Source: Dirofilaria immitis
Lineage: Eukaryota; Nematoda; Chromadorea; Rhabditida; Onchocercidae
Length of the DNA stretch: 64,000 bases
Direction: 5' to 3'
NCBI GenBank assembly: GCA_024305405.1
Contig: JAKNDB010000104.1
Coordinates: forward strand, 1,178,001-1,242,000
Shown: in pieces, positions 39,701 through 52,662 of the stretch
How the letters are laid out: each line of letters opens with the position of its first letter
How positions within the stretch are numbered: the stretch's first letter is position 1
Translations under genes and position numbers: made by a program
Notes under the pieces: generated by a model
Told to the model about the DNA's origin: nothing
Seen by the model: only the letters and a program-made list of their open reading frames with translations
Database searches by the model: none

Positions 39701-42605
39701 GTTCCAAATAACAAATGAGATGGATATTTTCAGATTATTTTCAGATACATTATTCAAATAACAAATGAGATAGATATTTTCAGATGCATTATCGAGCAAT
39801 CGTTGAGCCTCGAAATGTACGAATTTATGGAATAAAAGAAGTGAAGTATCGAATAGCTCAAAATTTCCGCTTATTAAAAGTAAATTATTTAATAAGAATA
39901 TTTAAAGTTCATTTTAAGACGGACCTGTATCAATTTTTAGGAAAATAAATGATAGTTTGTCTTTAAATAGATTTGTCATCAAAATGATACATAGAAAAAT
40001 TCTTTATCTGTGCTCAATGAAGTCATTTATTTACTTGCATCCGGAAATCAAGCATTATCTTTCTGTAGTAATGAGATAAATACAAAAAGTTTACAGATTA
40101 TATTGATAACATTTAAACAAATTTTGGCTTGCTTGTTTGTTACCATGATTTATACCATATTTCGCGATTCCGTTAAAATGATACGTAATTATCTTAACGA
40201 TATTGATTTCGATAATATTTATTTGACATCGTATTTTTGGCATATTGATTGTAAACGTGAACAAGAGGGAAAATATTTCTATACCCCTTAAGTAAAGCTG
40301 AAATACATGCAAATAACTTGATGACACCAATTTCGTGAGTTTCCGTTGAGAAAATTTTCTTAGTGAAATAAAAATGTTCTTTAGCTAAAATAAATTTTGC
40401 ATATTTTTATTAAACTTATGCTTCATCGTCACACATCAATTTCAACTACTCAACTGCTAAGTATTTAAATTCTTGTGTTTAAAAAGATGGATTTTAGACC
40501 TCCCACAAAAGCAGAAATACGTGCTTCATGGTTACCACTCGCAAAATTCACTTTTATATTTGTTATTTCTTTATTTGTTGTGTTCGTCGATTTTATTTTC
40601 TACAAAGTTATTTACAATGTAAGTCGTGATTCTCGTTGAAAGCGTATCAATGAAATTCACATTGTTGTTTGGAGAATTGCCAAATTTTTCATCATTTCAT
40701 TGGTAAAGATGATTTAAATTTTCTTCATGAAAATTTAGATTTATTCAGATGTTTCATTTCATTTAATCCGTTTTCATTGAAGATTTCTAAATATACGGCA
40801 AAACATGTTACAAGTGAAGATGAACAATTTTTCAGTTTTAAGGTGTTCTTATCTTTTTGCTTTCTGTAATTGTTGTATGCAACATATTTTTTTAAAATTG
40901 CTTTTATTTGCTAATTAATTATTGATTCCACTTTAGGAAAGAAGCAAGTGAAGAAAAATCTGATACGAAAGCGCTTGAAAATTCCTTTCAGATTGAAGGC
41001 ACTGGATTTGTGGCTGATTTAGTAAAGGAGATGCTTGAATTTGATTACAAAAGCCACAGAAACTTGACGATATCTCTAGAGAAATGTATCTATAATCCAG
41101 TATCACCAGACTGGTCATATGTTGGAAAATATATTCTCTTTCCACTTGGAATTATGTTTATTCTTCAGGTACGGGTAGATGAAATCATCAAATTATATAT
41201 CCTGAAATTTACTTCAAGATTCGCTTAATTTTTGTATTTGTTTCAGTTTCCAAAAGAAAGGTAAAATTAAAATTAAATTAAATTGATGAGGATCGAGTCG
41301 AATTGAACTAAAGCAAATAGTTTAAATGAAAAAAATAAAAAAAAAAAGAAATAAAATCCTAAATCTGAAATTCTAACTTTGAAATCTAATCTCTTTAAGA
41401 GGTATTACTAATCTAATCGTTATTAAATGTTCGCATGCTTTTAAGTTAAGTCAATTTACAATAGGTTTCAAAAATCCTTTTTTTCAAAGACTCTTTTATA
41501 ATTTGATTGAACTTTAGGTCATATTTGGTTATGTGATCAAACGTGTTACTCTTTTTGCGTAATTGGAAATATTTTTCGAAAACGCAATAAAGCACGTATC
41601 ATACATCTTTACAATAAGATGCTATTTGTGCGTATAAATGGTCGGAAATTAGCACGAGCACGAATACGTTTTCAGGTGCAGCGCCGAATTTTACAGCGTG
41701 AAGAACTCCAAAAAAAAGGTATATTGACTACTGCACAGAACAAATATTTTGATTGCAGAAATTGGAGATATTATCGATCAGTTCTTTAAACATGCTACGT
41801 TATTGATTTGATTTTCATTGTCACGTAAATTTTTAGCTTACTGTTTGATGAAGCTCAAGACTTTTGCTTTAGCAAATTATTCGCCGATACGATAATTGAA
41901 AAAATTCTGGATTTCCTGTTCAAAACTGGAATGTGCTTGATGTGTGAAGAGAAGTATCGTAAGAGAAATTTGATCATCTGTTCTAGCTGTCCAGCTGTCT
42001 ATTGCTCCATATGCTATCAAGAGAATTATAAAATATGTTATGCTTGTTTAGTTAGTCTTTTATGAAATTTAAAATTCCAATTAAAATTTATAAACTACTA
42101 GTGCACCTAGTTTTTTAATTGCACGTCGAGTACATCGGTGCATGAAAGAAAAAGGAAAAAATTTCTTTAATTTGAAGAGAGATAATCATTTTTGTGTATC
42201 TATTTCGTATTGCAAAACCTTTATACAGTATACATTCAATTGTTTGTATTCAATACTTCCGAAGTTTTTAATTTACTACACTGATTCAGGCTTTGAACGA
42301 ATCCTTTTCTGTCTAATTTTCAGTATCCAGGCTTGTAATAATTATTACCTTTAATTGAAATTCATATAATGTTGAGATGATTTGTATATCAACAATTAAA
42401 TATACATGGAGTGGTATTAATTAAACAGGATTGTAATTCCTTAATGTTGAAACGAAGATAAATTATGGATGAGTTTAGTTTAATGAATTGTTATAAAATG
42501 AAAAAACTTTAGGCAAAAGAAGGAAAAGTTTCATCATCCAGGACGACGTTTTTTCCAGCAGATATGCAAAATACCGAAACTTCAGAAGCCTCTTCAAGCA
42601 AATAA
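36736..42605 (+). CDS. DC-STAMP-domain membrane protein with C-terminal RING (DCST1/SPE-42-like)
   Basis: Exons: 36736-36930, 37171-37271, 37448-37685, 38055-38179, 38623-38736, 38935-39030, 39517-39645, 39784-39879, 40097-40334, 40498-40618, 40992-41168, 41518-41718, 41837-42050 and 42513-42605. Several hydrophobic helices occur (FINFPIGFLIAFY; CAIICVLFGALG; FVISLFVVFVDFIFY; YILFPLGIMFILQ). Family hallmarks are SSGPIENILQNFKVSTNMI, the DC-STAMP block DFDNIYLTSYFWHID…EQEGKYFYTPL, and KARIIHLYNKML, followed by four CxxC pairs (CLMC, CSSC, CSIC, CYAC) forming a C4C4 RING. C. elegans SPE-42 and SPE-49, fly Sneaky and vertebrate DCST1/2 share this layout and are sperm proteins needed for gamete fusion, so a sperm role is inferred. 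Apparent base losses lie near 36931, 40284-40287, 41557-41560 and 41711-41717. The final exon is inferred from phase only. Confidence 0.85.
39705..39785. repeat. 31-bp direct repeat, 50-bp period, duplicating a splice acceptor
   Basis: Units at 39705-39735 and 39755-39785 differ at one base. Each ends in ATTTTCAGAT, and a third ATTTTCAGAT lies between them, so three near-identical acceptors precede the exon starting at 39784. Only the last keeps the coding phase used in this gene model. Confidence 0.85.
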
Positions 42606-43269
42606 ACAAATATAATTACGATTGTTATTTGATCAGTATAAAAATAAATTAATTGTTAAGAAACAAATAAAGAAATAAATCAGTGAAGTTAAAATTCTCG
42701 AGAAGAAATGTTGATTTCATAGAAATAAAATTTTTCAGAAAACAGAGCAGAATATTTAAAGGAATTATTATTAACCCAAATCGTTAATAATAGTCCATTT
42801 AAAAAAGATATTATTACTTAAAATAATTATTGCGCGAGACTGTTTTATTTTATAGGTAAATCATAATTAACCTTATTCAAAATTTTATCTGAACTATATT
42901 TCTCTGAATATAGTCATTTTTATATTTAATTTCTAACAATTTGCGCTAGCATTATTTAATTATTTCCAGCAATTAACTTAATACTTCAATAATAAATATC
43001 ATCGCACAAAGGTGATACTCGTATTGTCGAATATGTAATTTAATTCTTCGAAACAAGAATTAACTTTTTAGAGACATTATATTAGCGAAAACAAAAATTG
43101 TTATTGCCTATTCCAATATAAATTTTGGTACAGAATACACGTCATACACCACCACTTGCATTATCAACAATCAAATTGAAAATATGTCGATGACATTATC
43201 ATAAATGGGCAAGATAGACGGTACACGAGAGATAAGAAATTCTCGTTACTGTAGACTTTTTCAAGAAAA
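42606..43269. other. Intergenic gap upstream of the second TGF-beta-like gene
   Basis: AT-rich DNA with no recognised exon or repeat; it should include the promoter of the downstream gene. Confidence 0.5.
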
Positions 43270-45139
43270 ATGGTAACAGTGTTTTCGATTCTTCTAATGT
43301 CTTATAAAATATCTTTCATTGTAAATGTTATAAATTTAAATGATACAACAATGTTGGCTGTATCGGAAGATACCTTGCCAGTATGGGAATATGAAGATTT
43401 CATTCTTGAACGTTATAAGCAAAGCTTAATCGAACCGGCAAAGGTATTCATTTGATAATTAGTAGAAAATAATTAATCATATTTATGCGTATTATTACGA
43501 TGTGTTATTTTTTTCAAGAAATGTTCGTATAAAAGAATTTCTTATTATGAAGATTATTCGTTCTTTTGCATTCATTATCATCCGTAGCATTTCTTTACTC
43601 TTTTTAGAATTTCTTATCAGTCGGTAATGATTGGAATTCAACACTGAAAAATGTTATAATTGAAACGAATAACACTGTCGATGGCCTCACAATATATCGG
43701 TCGATGACTAAAGGTGTCGAAGGTAGAGAATTTTAAGTAGACCAACATTTGGTTTGAAACTTACAAACTTAGAAATATGTATATCGCTACAAAAATTTTA
43801 TAGGAACCGAGATAATAAATAATGCTTGAAATAAAACTTTTATATCTTGTCGAAATGCTGAAAATTAAGTTTCGTATTTTTATGCTTGACATATCTATTT
43901 GCGTCCAGTTTTATTCTAGAATTCTCAATAAGATGACTTTTTTCAAATTTGGTGTGTTCTCGTACGACCGTAATTTGTTATCAATTCCAATTAAAATGGT
44001 TCTTATCAATTCTTAATGGACTAAAAGAAATCTTCACTTTATTACGGCAATGGTTCATCTAAATATTACGGATGGAAAAAATCTAAAAATTTTTGTCAAT
44101 GACATCAGGCTAGTAGAAAGAAGACACGGAAATTTTGATATGAATAAACAAGTGTTGAAACGACTGGAAAACAAAAGAGAAAAATAATAATCCGAGTAAT
44201 TCTTACTGTCCATATTCTTCACTTCGAAATAGTTTTTGATAGAAAGGAATGGAATGTTAACAGTGTTTTAAATAATTGAGTTTAAGAATTTTACTATTTG
44301 TTCAAGTTACAAACTATAAATTAGAATTTGATTAAAGTTTGAAAAAAAATAGTGTAAGTTCTTAAATTCAATTATTCAAAAATAAAAATACGATAGAAAA
44401 TGTTTACAGATACATTGTAATTATCGATGTCCAAAATCGATACGACCAATCTTATTTATAAAAGCAGAATTATTACAAAACTCTCGTCAAAAACGTAAAA
44501 CCCGAAGTGATGAAGATTGCTCAAATCGAAATTGTTGCCTCAAAACCCGATACTTCCAATTTCGAAATAGCGGTCTTGAACATATAACAGCACCTGATGG
44601 GTATATCGACTTAATTTTTGCAGAAAATATATTCGCTCAATGGCGACATTATTGGTGATTAAGCCACTCATTATATTATGTATGCTGAATCTGTGTAATG
44701 AAAACGTGAGATGAATAGGATTGAGTTTAGATTCATGATGGATTTTTGTGACGGAATCTGCGATCAGACACTTATTCCGGCTACAAACGATCGCAACGTT
44801 TTGGTACATACGATGAAAATTTCTGATTCACATTTTAATCCATTCAAAAACAAATGGGTTTGCTGTGTGCCGATTAAATTTACATCTGTTAATGTAAGTA
44901 CTATAACATAGTTAAAGGTTTTGCAATTTTATACCCAATCCAATAATTTAAGTAAGCATTTCATCATTCAATGATAATAAGTGATTTTTTTTTGGTAGGT
45001 TATAGTGTTTAATTATTATTTAGTAATTGATTGACAATTGCTTATTTTTTCGCAGGTCGCAGAACAATATAACAATGGTATGCAGCGATCTATTCTTTTA
45101 AAAAATGTCAAAGTTGCAGAATGTGGCTGTGTGATATAA
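43270..45139 (+). CDS. Divergent secreted TGF-beta-superfamily ligand, copy 2
   Basis: Clear exons are 43270-43443 (ATG, hydrophobic leader VFSILLMSYKISFIVNVI), 43608-43722, 44410-44600, 44731-44893 and 45056-45139 (TAA). A prodomain exon probably lies within 43870-44190 (HLNITDGKNLKIFVNDIRLV) but could not be joined in phase and contains an in-frame TAA at 44014. The mature part begins after RQKRKTR: SDEDCSNRNCCLKTRYFQF, ITAPDGFMMDFCDGIC, WVCCVPIKFTSVN, LLKNVKVAECGCVI. It has nine cysteines placed as in copy 1, introns at the same two positions (inside the proline-glycine codon before FCDG, and after the CCVP block), and a near-identical C-terminus, so the two genes are tandem paralogues. 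It probably acts as an extracellular dimeric ligand for receptor serine/threonine kinases. The mature exons show no frame break. Confidence 0.85.
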
Positions 45140-45398
45140 ATTATTTAATATTTTGTCTTTCTACGACAGATTACATTTCGAGGCAAATTACATTTAAAAA
45201 AGTTTAAAATGCGTAAATTTATTCGAAAACTTATTATTTTTACTAAGCTAAACGAATTGAAATTCATTTGAGATTTCGATATGGAAATGAAATTAATTCA
45301 AATGAAATCGTAGTGTTTTCTCCTGAAAAGATTCAGGTTTTAAATACATCACCTTAATATCCTTAATCTTCTTATTTCCTTTTTTTTCATTTTCATTC

Positions 45399-45404
45399 AA
45401 TAAA
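45399..45404 (+). promoter_or_regulatory. Candidate polyadenylation signal for TGF-beta-like copy 2
   Basis: AATAAA occurs 260 bases after the stop codon. Chance occurrence is common in this composition. Confidence 0.25.
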
Positions 45405-45729
45405 TCGATGAAACATAAATATAATAAGTAATAAAACATTCGTTATCACGATAAAATGATACCTGCACCGTTTATTAATAAAGCATAATGCAATATAATT
45501 TAATGGTTTTTATATGGCCATAATAAGGGAAAATAAATAGTAATTTCAGATACACATACACCTTTCTTGCTTAAATTCAAAAACTCGTTTTTAGGAATAA
45601 AATTGGGAAAGTATTTGAGTGACTTTCATTAAAAGATTTTTATTTAAACATATTTTCAGCTCTTTTTGCTCAAAAATGTTAGTTAACCTCTTATTCCCTG
45701 ATAAATAACAATAATATCTTAGCTTCATC

Positions 45730-45786
45730 ATTTCCTCTTTATTTAGCCTCATTATTTCCTCATTATTTAGCCTCATTATTTCCTCA
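45730..45786. repeat. 24-bp tandem repeat, about 2.4 copies
   Basis: Units at 45730-45753 and 45754-45777 differ at one base, followed by a partial third. On the complement it reads as a short EEIMRLNK-type repeat, which is a by-product of the repeat and not a gene. Confidence 0.85.
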
Positions 45787-46121
45787 CTAATCTCTGACAA
45801 TAATAATAATGTAAGTAATTTCAATAACTAAAAAATTAAAAGAAACTATTTTAAGTTACTCATATTTTTCGTTCCTACTTATAACAATTTTCTGTAAGGA
45901 AGCTTCTAATACAAACTTCCATCCAAGTTTTATTTTACTTATATCTTAACAATTATCTCATTGATAATTTTAAAATATATCAGCACAAGGAATATAAAAG
46001 CATCGTCTTTTTTGATAATGAAAAATATAAAGGAAAACTACCATTTTTGTAGAAAGTTTGAATTGAACCATTTAAAAATTTGAAACTAACTTTTAATTAG
46101 CAAAAGAGAATATTGTTGCAG

Positions 46122-46496
46122 ATTTTCAAGAAGCTGACGATGGATGAGTCGGTTCTGCGGAAGCAATTTACTTTAAAAGATTGTAATTAAAAGAAATCTA
46201 TTAGCTAAAAAGATACTATATGTTTCCATCCAACGCAAATGACATAGTTCATGATTATAGAGAAATCATTTAAAGTTCTAAAATAAATTTCTTGATCAGA
46301 TTTTAGAATAATTAACGGGCAGCATTTCATCGATCAACTAATAGCTGAAAATTTTGAACTTAGTACATGCTCATGCGTTATTCAAAAAGATCAAATATTG
46401 CCAATACGTAACAGGTATATTATTCAATTTGCAGGAAGTACTAACAGATACGCTGTTGTCGGATGGCAAACCAAGTTAAATATTGATCAATTCTGA
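46122..46496 (+). CDS. Possible two-exon gene end, unidentified
   Basis: After a good acceptor (TTGTTGCAG) at 46121, an open segment (IFKKLTMDESVLRKQFTLKD) runs to a possible donor at 46183. A second open segment starts after TTTTAG at 46307 and runs 63 codons to TGA at 46494-46496, with INGQHFIDQLIAEN and FELSTCSCVIQKDQ inside. Composition is protein-like, but the two pieces join out of phase, so a base may be missing or an exon misplaced. The TCSCVI stretch resembles the C-x-C-V-I ending of the TGF-beta-like genes just upstream, yet the frame continues 37 residues further. Function is unknown. Confidence 0.28.
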
Positions 46497-49400
46497 TTGT
46501 GCTAAACGTTAAAACTAAAAACTTTGAATTAGCTGTGAAAGAAATTTCCTTTTATCAGAAAAACTTATTTTCTTCAATGTTTTCATCACCTTTAATCGGC
46601 TCAGAAGTAGTCTGATTATAACATCTAGGATATCTATTCCATTCAATCTCGAAGTTGTTGAGCATGATCGTCCTCATTCAGACTAAATTTTGCGAAACTT
46701 TTGTTCCTTTACATTCTTCTCTTATTTCCAAAAAAACTTTCATTAAAAAGAAATTGTTTTAATTATTGCAACATCATACAATCATTTTCTAGATGCAATG
46801 AGTTATATGATAGATTCAAAAATTTTATTCGATAAATGTATCCAAATGACAGGAAATTTACAAATTTCATCAAAATTCGATTCTTAAATGATTGCGTTGT
46901 AACTATTTTAATTTATAATATAGCAATTAGCCAATTTTCGCTTTCTCAGATGTTAAAATTTCTCGATGCTTAATTGAAGATATTTAGTTATTCGTCAATA
47001 TGTTTTACTTATTTAATTGATATATCAGTTGCTAATTACGGTTATATAACCCTTCTTCTTATTATTTAATCTTTTAATTTAGAACACCATAAACAAACCG
47101 AATTCTTATTTGCGAATTTGTCTGATATTTTGCTTTAAGTAAAGATAGCTATGAACCTTATCTGCTTGTTAAACTTCTCAGCTGTATTTTCTTGTCAATG
47201 GTTAACTACTGAATTATTGATTATTTAAAAGAATAATAAACAACGATGGATGAAGCAATGAATTACACTATGTTGATTTGCTTTGGTCTAATTGTTAAGG
47301 GTTCAGAAATGAGTTCGCATTTAAAGAAAGCATTCGTTGACGCATTCAAATCTATGCCAAATATATGCTTTCATTTATCAGCAAGCATTTCCTAAAATTA
47401 TCAAATTTTAATTTTTCAAAATATATTTTCACATTGATTGTTCAACTTCCTAAAAATTTCAAACTTTTAATAAATTATGAAAATACTATATTTTCTACAA
47501 CTGAAATAATAAAAGATTCAAGCAAACAGTGGAATGAATGAACGATGCTGCAAACTTATCATACGTATATAAAGTATGATTGTGGCATTATTCTAAAATA
47601 TATTATATTAATCATCCAAACAATCTTAGATTCTGGCTGATATTGTATAGAAAGTTTTCCAAATTTTCTGTTTTGGACATGTTCTGACATTAGACATAAG
47701 CAGTTTAAAAAATTTTAGTATTATTAACGGTTAATATTTGTACAAAAATTTAATTTATCGATAAAATTCATTTGAGAATATAAAAATGAAAGTAATGATA
47801 TAGTAACAATTTCTGAATTCCTTAGAGTGGCGCGATTTACTATTTAGTGAATCTCGTAGAGTCACTATTACATTACCCTACCATAATTCTCATTTTGTTG
47901 AAGTCACAGAAATGACTGATGTTTGAAATTCGAAGAAATCAACAGATTGCATTCAGATCTTTGCAGCCTTCGAAAATTTATGATAATTAAACTGTAGCAT
48001 GAGCAGATTACCAGAAGTGCTTGCGCTGTAGCATAAATGATTTGCATAGCAATATTTGGCAATTAGTTATATAATGCCAAAACTACGATGAAGCATGTTA
48101 TCGACGTAAATCTGAATAAGGTAATATTACAATCAAAAATTTTGTTGACAATTTTTCACGATATTCTTAGCAATGGTATGCAAATTCAAATTTATACGGA
48201 ACTTAATTTCAGTTTTAATTTGGAAATTTAGTCCTAACAATTTGATAGCAATTAAGGTTCCATTATAATGAATTGATCAAATGTGTTTAATATTAACATC
48301 GCAAATGAAGGAAAGTAGACGATTTCGAGACTAACGTCATTTCTTATTTCGAAAATTTGATAGCAATAAAACATTAAAAAGACCACTTATAGTAAATTAT
48401 TTTTCTTTTATTTCATTATATTATTTTCCCATCTCTTTTTAAAACAAATGATAGGTAAAACTTCCACGCCATATGAACGATTTTTGCGTAACGTCAAATA
48501 TGCTCTTAAATTCAATTCGATTCTCGACAGCATTTAGATAATATTAGCAATAGTTTGAACACTTTTCAATGCCACTCAGTCAATATTATTACTTTTGCTT
48601 GTTTTTTCTTTTTCTTACTTATAATATTACTTTTGATTAAATGCATAGTGGGATTTGTGAAGAAAGTTTTGGAAAGAAATTTATAAATTAAGAATTGAAT
48701 ATGATCTAAAAAGTCGGCAAAGAATTTGTAAATTTTTAAAAACTTTATTTTATCATTTTTTTAAATATAATTTTGAATTTACGTTTCGCTCTGATTTATA
48801 TAATTCATCACATATTATTCATAATCAATAGCTGTTTAAAATATTTTTTATGTTAAGATAAATATTTTCGCCAAAATCATTTTGAAATTACTTAAATTTT
48901 AATCGTTGCTTGCAGTCAAAACTGACATAACTGGTAATGTAATTGAAATTGATATTTGAAATTGATGCTTATTAGTGATGATCTTATGTGGTACGAAATT
49001 ATCATTAATTAAGCGATGATTCAAGTTTCATTAGTTTCACACCAATTTACATTATTGTCAAAATACGACAAATAGCAAAACTCTGTCAGGATAGATCAAA
49101 AATCATGAAATTGGCCTTTTCAAGTCGAAGAAAATTATTTATCCCAAATTGATTCACTGCAAAAATATCAAGTCTTGGCAATTTCAAATAAATAAAGTTT
49201 ATTTTTTAATAAGTTCTACTATTCACTTCAACACATTTTGCTATTAATCTTTGCATTTAGAATTCTTTTCTTTTGTCGAATAACATATTTTTCTAAATTT
49301 TCATTCCATTTGGCATGAACAATAAGGAACAGTGCATATTAGCATATCGTTACAGCTTCTAAATTAGTCTGCAATGGTCTTCAGCTTCTAAATCAAAAAA

Positions 49401-52400
49401 AGTAGTCTCCAACTTCCAAATTAGTCCAGAAATTAAGTTGAAGGCTTATAAAACAAAAGCAAGTAAATATAAGATAAGTATTATAGAAAGAGCTGAAAAT
49501 TCAAATATCAGCAAAATCTAAAATTTGAAAGTGCAGACATTATGGAGCGCATTTGAATTCATTTCAAAATGCCTGAAAAATTTTCCAGTAATTAATTCAG
49601 AAATATGATTATTCTTTCTAATTATCAATTTATATTTATAAAATTCTATTTTATAATTTGTAACATTTTTATGATCTTAGATTTGCATTTTATTTGAATC
49701 AAATTCTTGATGTTATTAGAAGTATTTGTTAATATTGTCTAAATGAATCGAAGATAATTTTGGGAAACAAATTTAACTGTAAATATTGTTTTTAATTGTT
49801 GTTGTTGTAACAGTGATTAAATGCATGTTTTTCTTATTCATTGAACTGAAGTACACCTGAAACTTAATTGATCGTACAAGAAGAAGTACCTATGTTTAGT
49901 TCGTCTTTCATTTAACACTTCTTGGGTCATTTCCTCATCTTCATTTCTTTGGCCCTCTCATCTAAATTGGATGAATACAAAGGACATAATCAGGATAGAA
50001 ATGACGGAAGGAAAGATGTAATAATAATGGAACATTAACATCACAATAGTTGCAAGGTGATGGGAAAGCAAAGGAGGATAGACGGGACAGCAAATTTTCT
50101 AAGGACTTTGAAAGAGGATGCTTTCTCTATTTTGACAATTTTTGAGATCAGAGAGTATCAGACATATCTGTTCTATCCCTTTCTGCTAACTACTATTTTC
50201 ATAAATATAAATACTTCTTTCAATTGCAGAATTTAGACTTTGATCTGTAATGTCTTTGTTTTGATAGGAAGCATGTATCACGAATGGAAGAAGTCAGAAA
50301 AATTTGTAGAAGTTCATGTAAAACTTTCTTGAAAGAAAGAATTAAAAGTTCTGTCAAGAATTCGCTTCTGTCAAGAATTAGCTATATTTCGTTCCATACG
50401 AATAAGAATTAATTGGTTGATTAATGGACTTGATTAGGTTGTGTGTAAATAGTTTTTGAATTCTTATTCATCAAAAAGTTTTTTTTAATTAATTTTGTTA
50501 GTTGAAATCATTTATCAGAAAAATATGAACTTCAAAAGTAAATAAAAATTCCTCTTTTTCTCCTTAATTCTGCATCATTTCTGCAGTTTCATTTTCTGGA
50601 AGAATTTATTATTGGAAGTTTTCGCCGCGATGAGGAGAAAGATTGAAGTTCGGATTAAGATTACTGTACGATTTTCCATTTTTCTAAAGTCGACATCGTA
50701 TTAAAAAAGAGGTGCAATCTTCATTTTAAGAAGCATATCATTGTTGATTTGCGATTACTAAAAATTATATTTCATTAATGTAAAGAAAAATTACGTTTAT
50801 GATCATTTTATGTAAATGGGAGTGCGAAGACTAGTTGCATTGAAAAGGAGAAATGATTGAATCATATTTAGGTTATGTACACTTCCGATCCCTTTTCCTT
50901 TTCACATTTTAAAATGGCTCCAATTCTGGCTTAAATGCTATGACTGAAAATATTTTTGATTTCAAAATTTAAGTATTCAAAAATTTTATCATATAAAAAT
51001 AGGCAACTGAATAGAAATAAGGTATCGATGAATATTAGATAAATGATTGGTGCTAAATTAGATTGTTTTTTGTTTGGAGTTATTTGCATATAAAGACAAA
51101 TTAAGACTAGTAAAGTTTAAATTAATACCAAAATACATGTAATTTGTTCAGATAACTTTTTGCTATGTTCAATTTTTTATTCACATCGGTCGACTTTTAT
51201 TGTAAATGAGTGAATTGTAACTTTTTTGTTGTTAACTCAGTGAAAAGAATGATAAACTGGTTTTCTCTTTTATACGATAAAATAAAACAAATTTAATCTT
51301 CAATTTTTTGTAGAAAATATATTTCACTATTTATTGATTAGTAAACGATAGGGGACATTCAAATACTTTGACTTGTTAGTTAATTAAAAGATTTTTATTT
51401 TTTATTCAAACTTTGTTTAGTTAGATTTGTTCATTTAAATTATAATTGAAATAAATTCGATGGTATCGATAATTTGCATTTAAATATCTCATTAATTCAA
51501 ATAAATAAATGTTTTCAAGTCTTTCCTTCAATATCGTTTTGTTTTCCATTGCTATATTAGCATTCCTTTTAACCATCGCTTTCATTGTTGAATTACAAAA
51601 GGTCACCACTTTTCACTACTTAAAATTAAAATGATACAGAAATGTTAAGAGATAAATGAAACAGAATAATTACTATTGCACTTTTGTCAGTACCTTGGAG
51701 ATATTGTTTTTATAATATTCAACTTTGGAAATCTGATTAATAGACATCAAAATAGTCCAAATTATCGACATCAAACAGATGATAGAATTGAAACGGTTTA
51801 ATCGGAATATTTCCAATTACTTTTATATGCCTTATTTTGCATAGATTATGGAAAAATCAATACAATTCCATCGTCGGAATTATTACTCTAATTTTCGGCT
51901 GAAATCATCTCTGAACATTTTGAAATAATAGTAGAAATTTTCAAAAATGCCGTAAACTAAATTTCCAATCCTAAACATTTCATTCATTCCTGCATTTGAA
52001 ACGCGTGAAATGAAGTGTGAAAAAATTTTTGAAATCTATTAAAAATTTTCATAAATTTTCTATTTTATTATCATTCTTCCCTCAAACAATTTTCGAGTGT
52101 TTTAGTGACACAATAGCAGAATTATTTAAGAGTTAATAATATTATGATCATCAGAAATATAGAATTCATCTCTCATCAACAGCATATAAAATGATTATTT
52201 GTATGTCTTCTGGCTTGATGGCCAGCCATATTTTAATTGAATTCGTTTTGTTTAAATTAATAATAGCACTGTATTTCAACTTCGCCGTGTTACATTTAAT
52301 CAAATAATATTAGTGACTGAAAATTTCTTCAAAAAGTTTGGTCCAATATTTCAGATTTTATTATGTTTTAGAATATTCTTATCCATTGCTTTGTATTAAA

Positions 52401-52662
52401 TGAACAAATCATATCACGGATTTTTAGGTTATCCATATTTTCTTATCATTTCAGAAAATATGTTCGAATATATAAAAGTGTACACTATTTCCACAAATAA
52501 ACCTATCAATTGATATTATCAACATATCACATCTTTGCCTATCTGTCTGTCCTTATCTTTGCTCCTATATTATTTATTGATAACTGCTAAGAAGAGAGTT
52601 GTGAAAAAGGTAACAGATCAGTTCGGATATATAGTATCGTTCTGCAGTATTTATCGGTTACG

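Larger units (their letters stand above)
45140..52662. other. Gene-poor 7.5-kb region
   Basis: Almost no coding signal. Exceptions are a possible exon pair at 46122-46496 (listed separately), a 24-bp tandem repeat at 45730-45786, and a small open piece after an acceptor at about 50587-50646 that ends at a stop. The rest is AT-rich without recognised elements. Confidence 0.45.

Noticed and set aside
45591..45824. Minus-strand frame with repeated EEIMRLNK-like peptide
   Set aside because: Entirely explained by the 24-bp tandem repeat at 45730-45786.
50587..50646. Possible tiny terminal exon after TTTCTGCAG
   Set aside because: Only about 20 codons, with no partner exon nearby.
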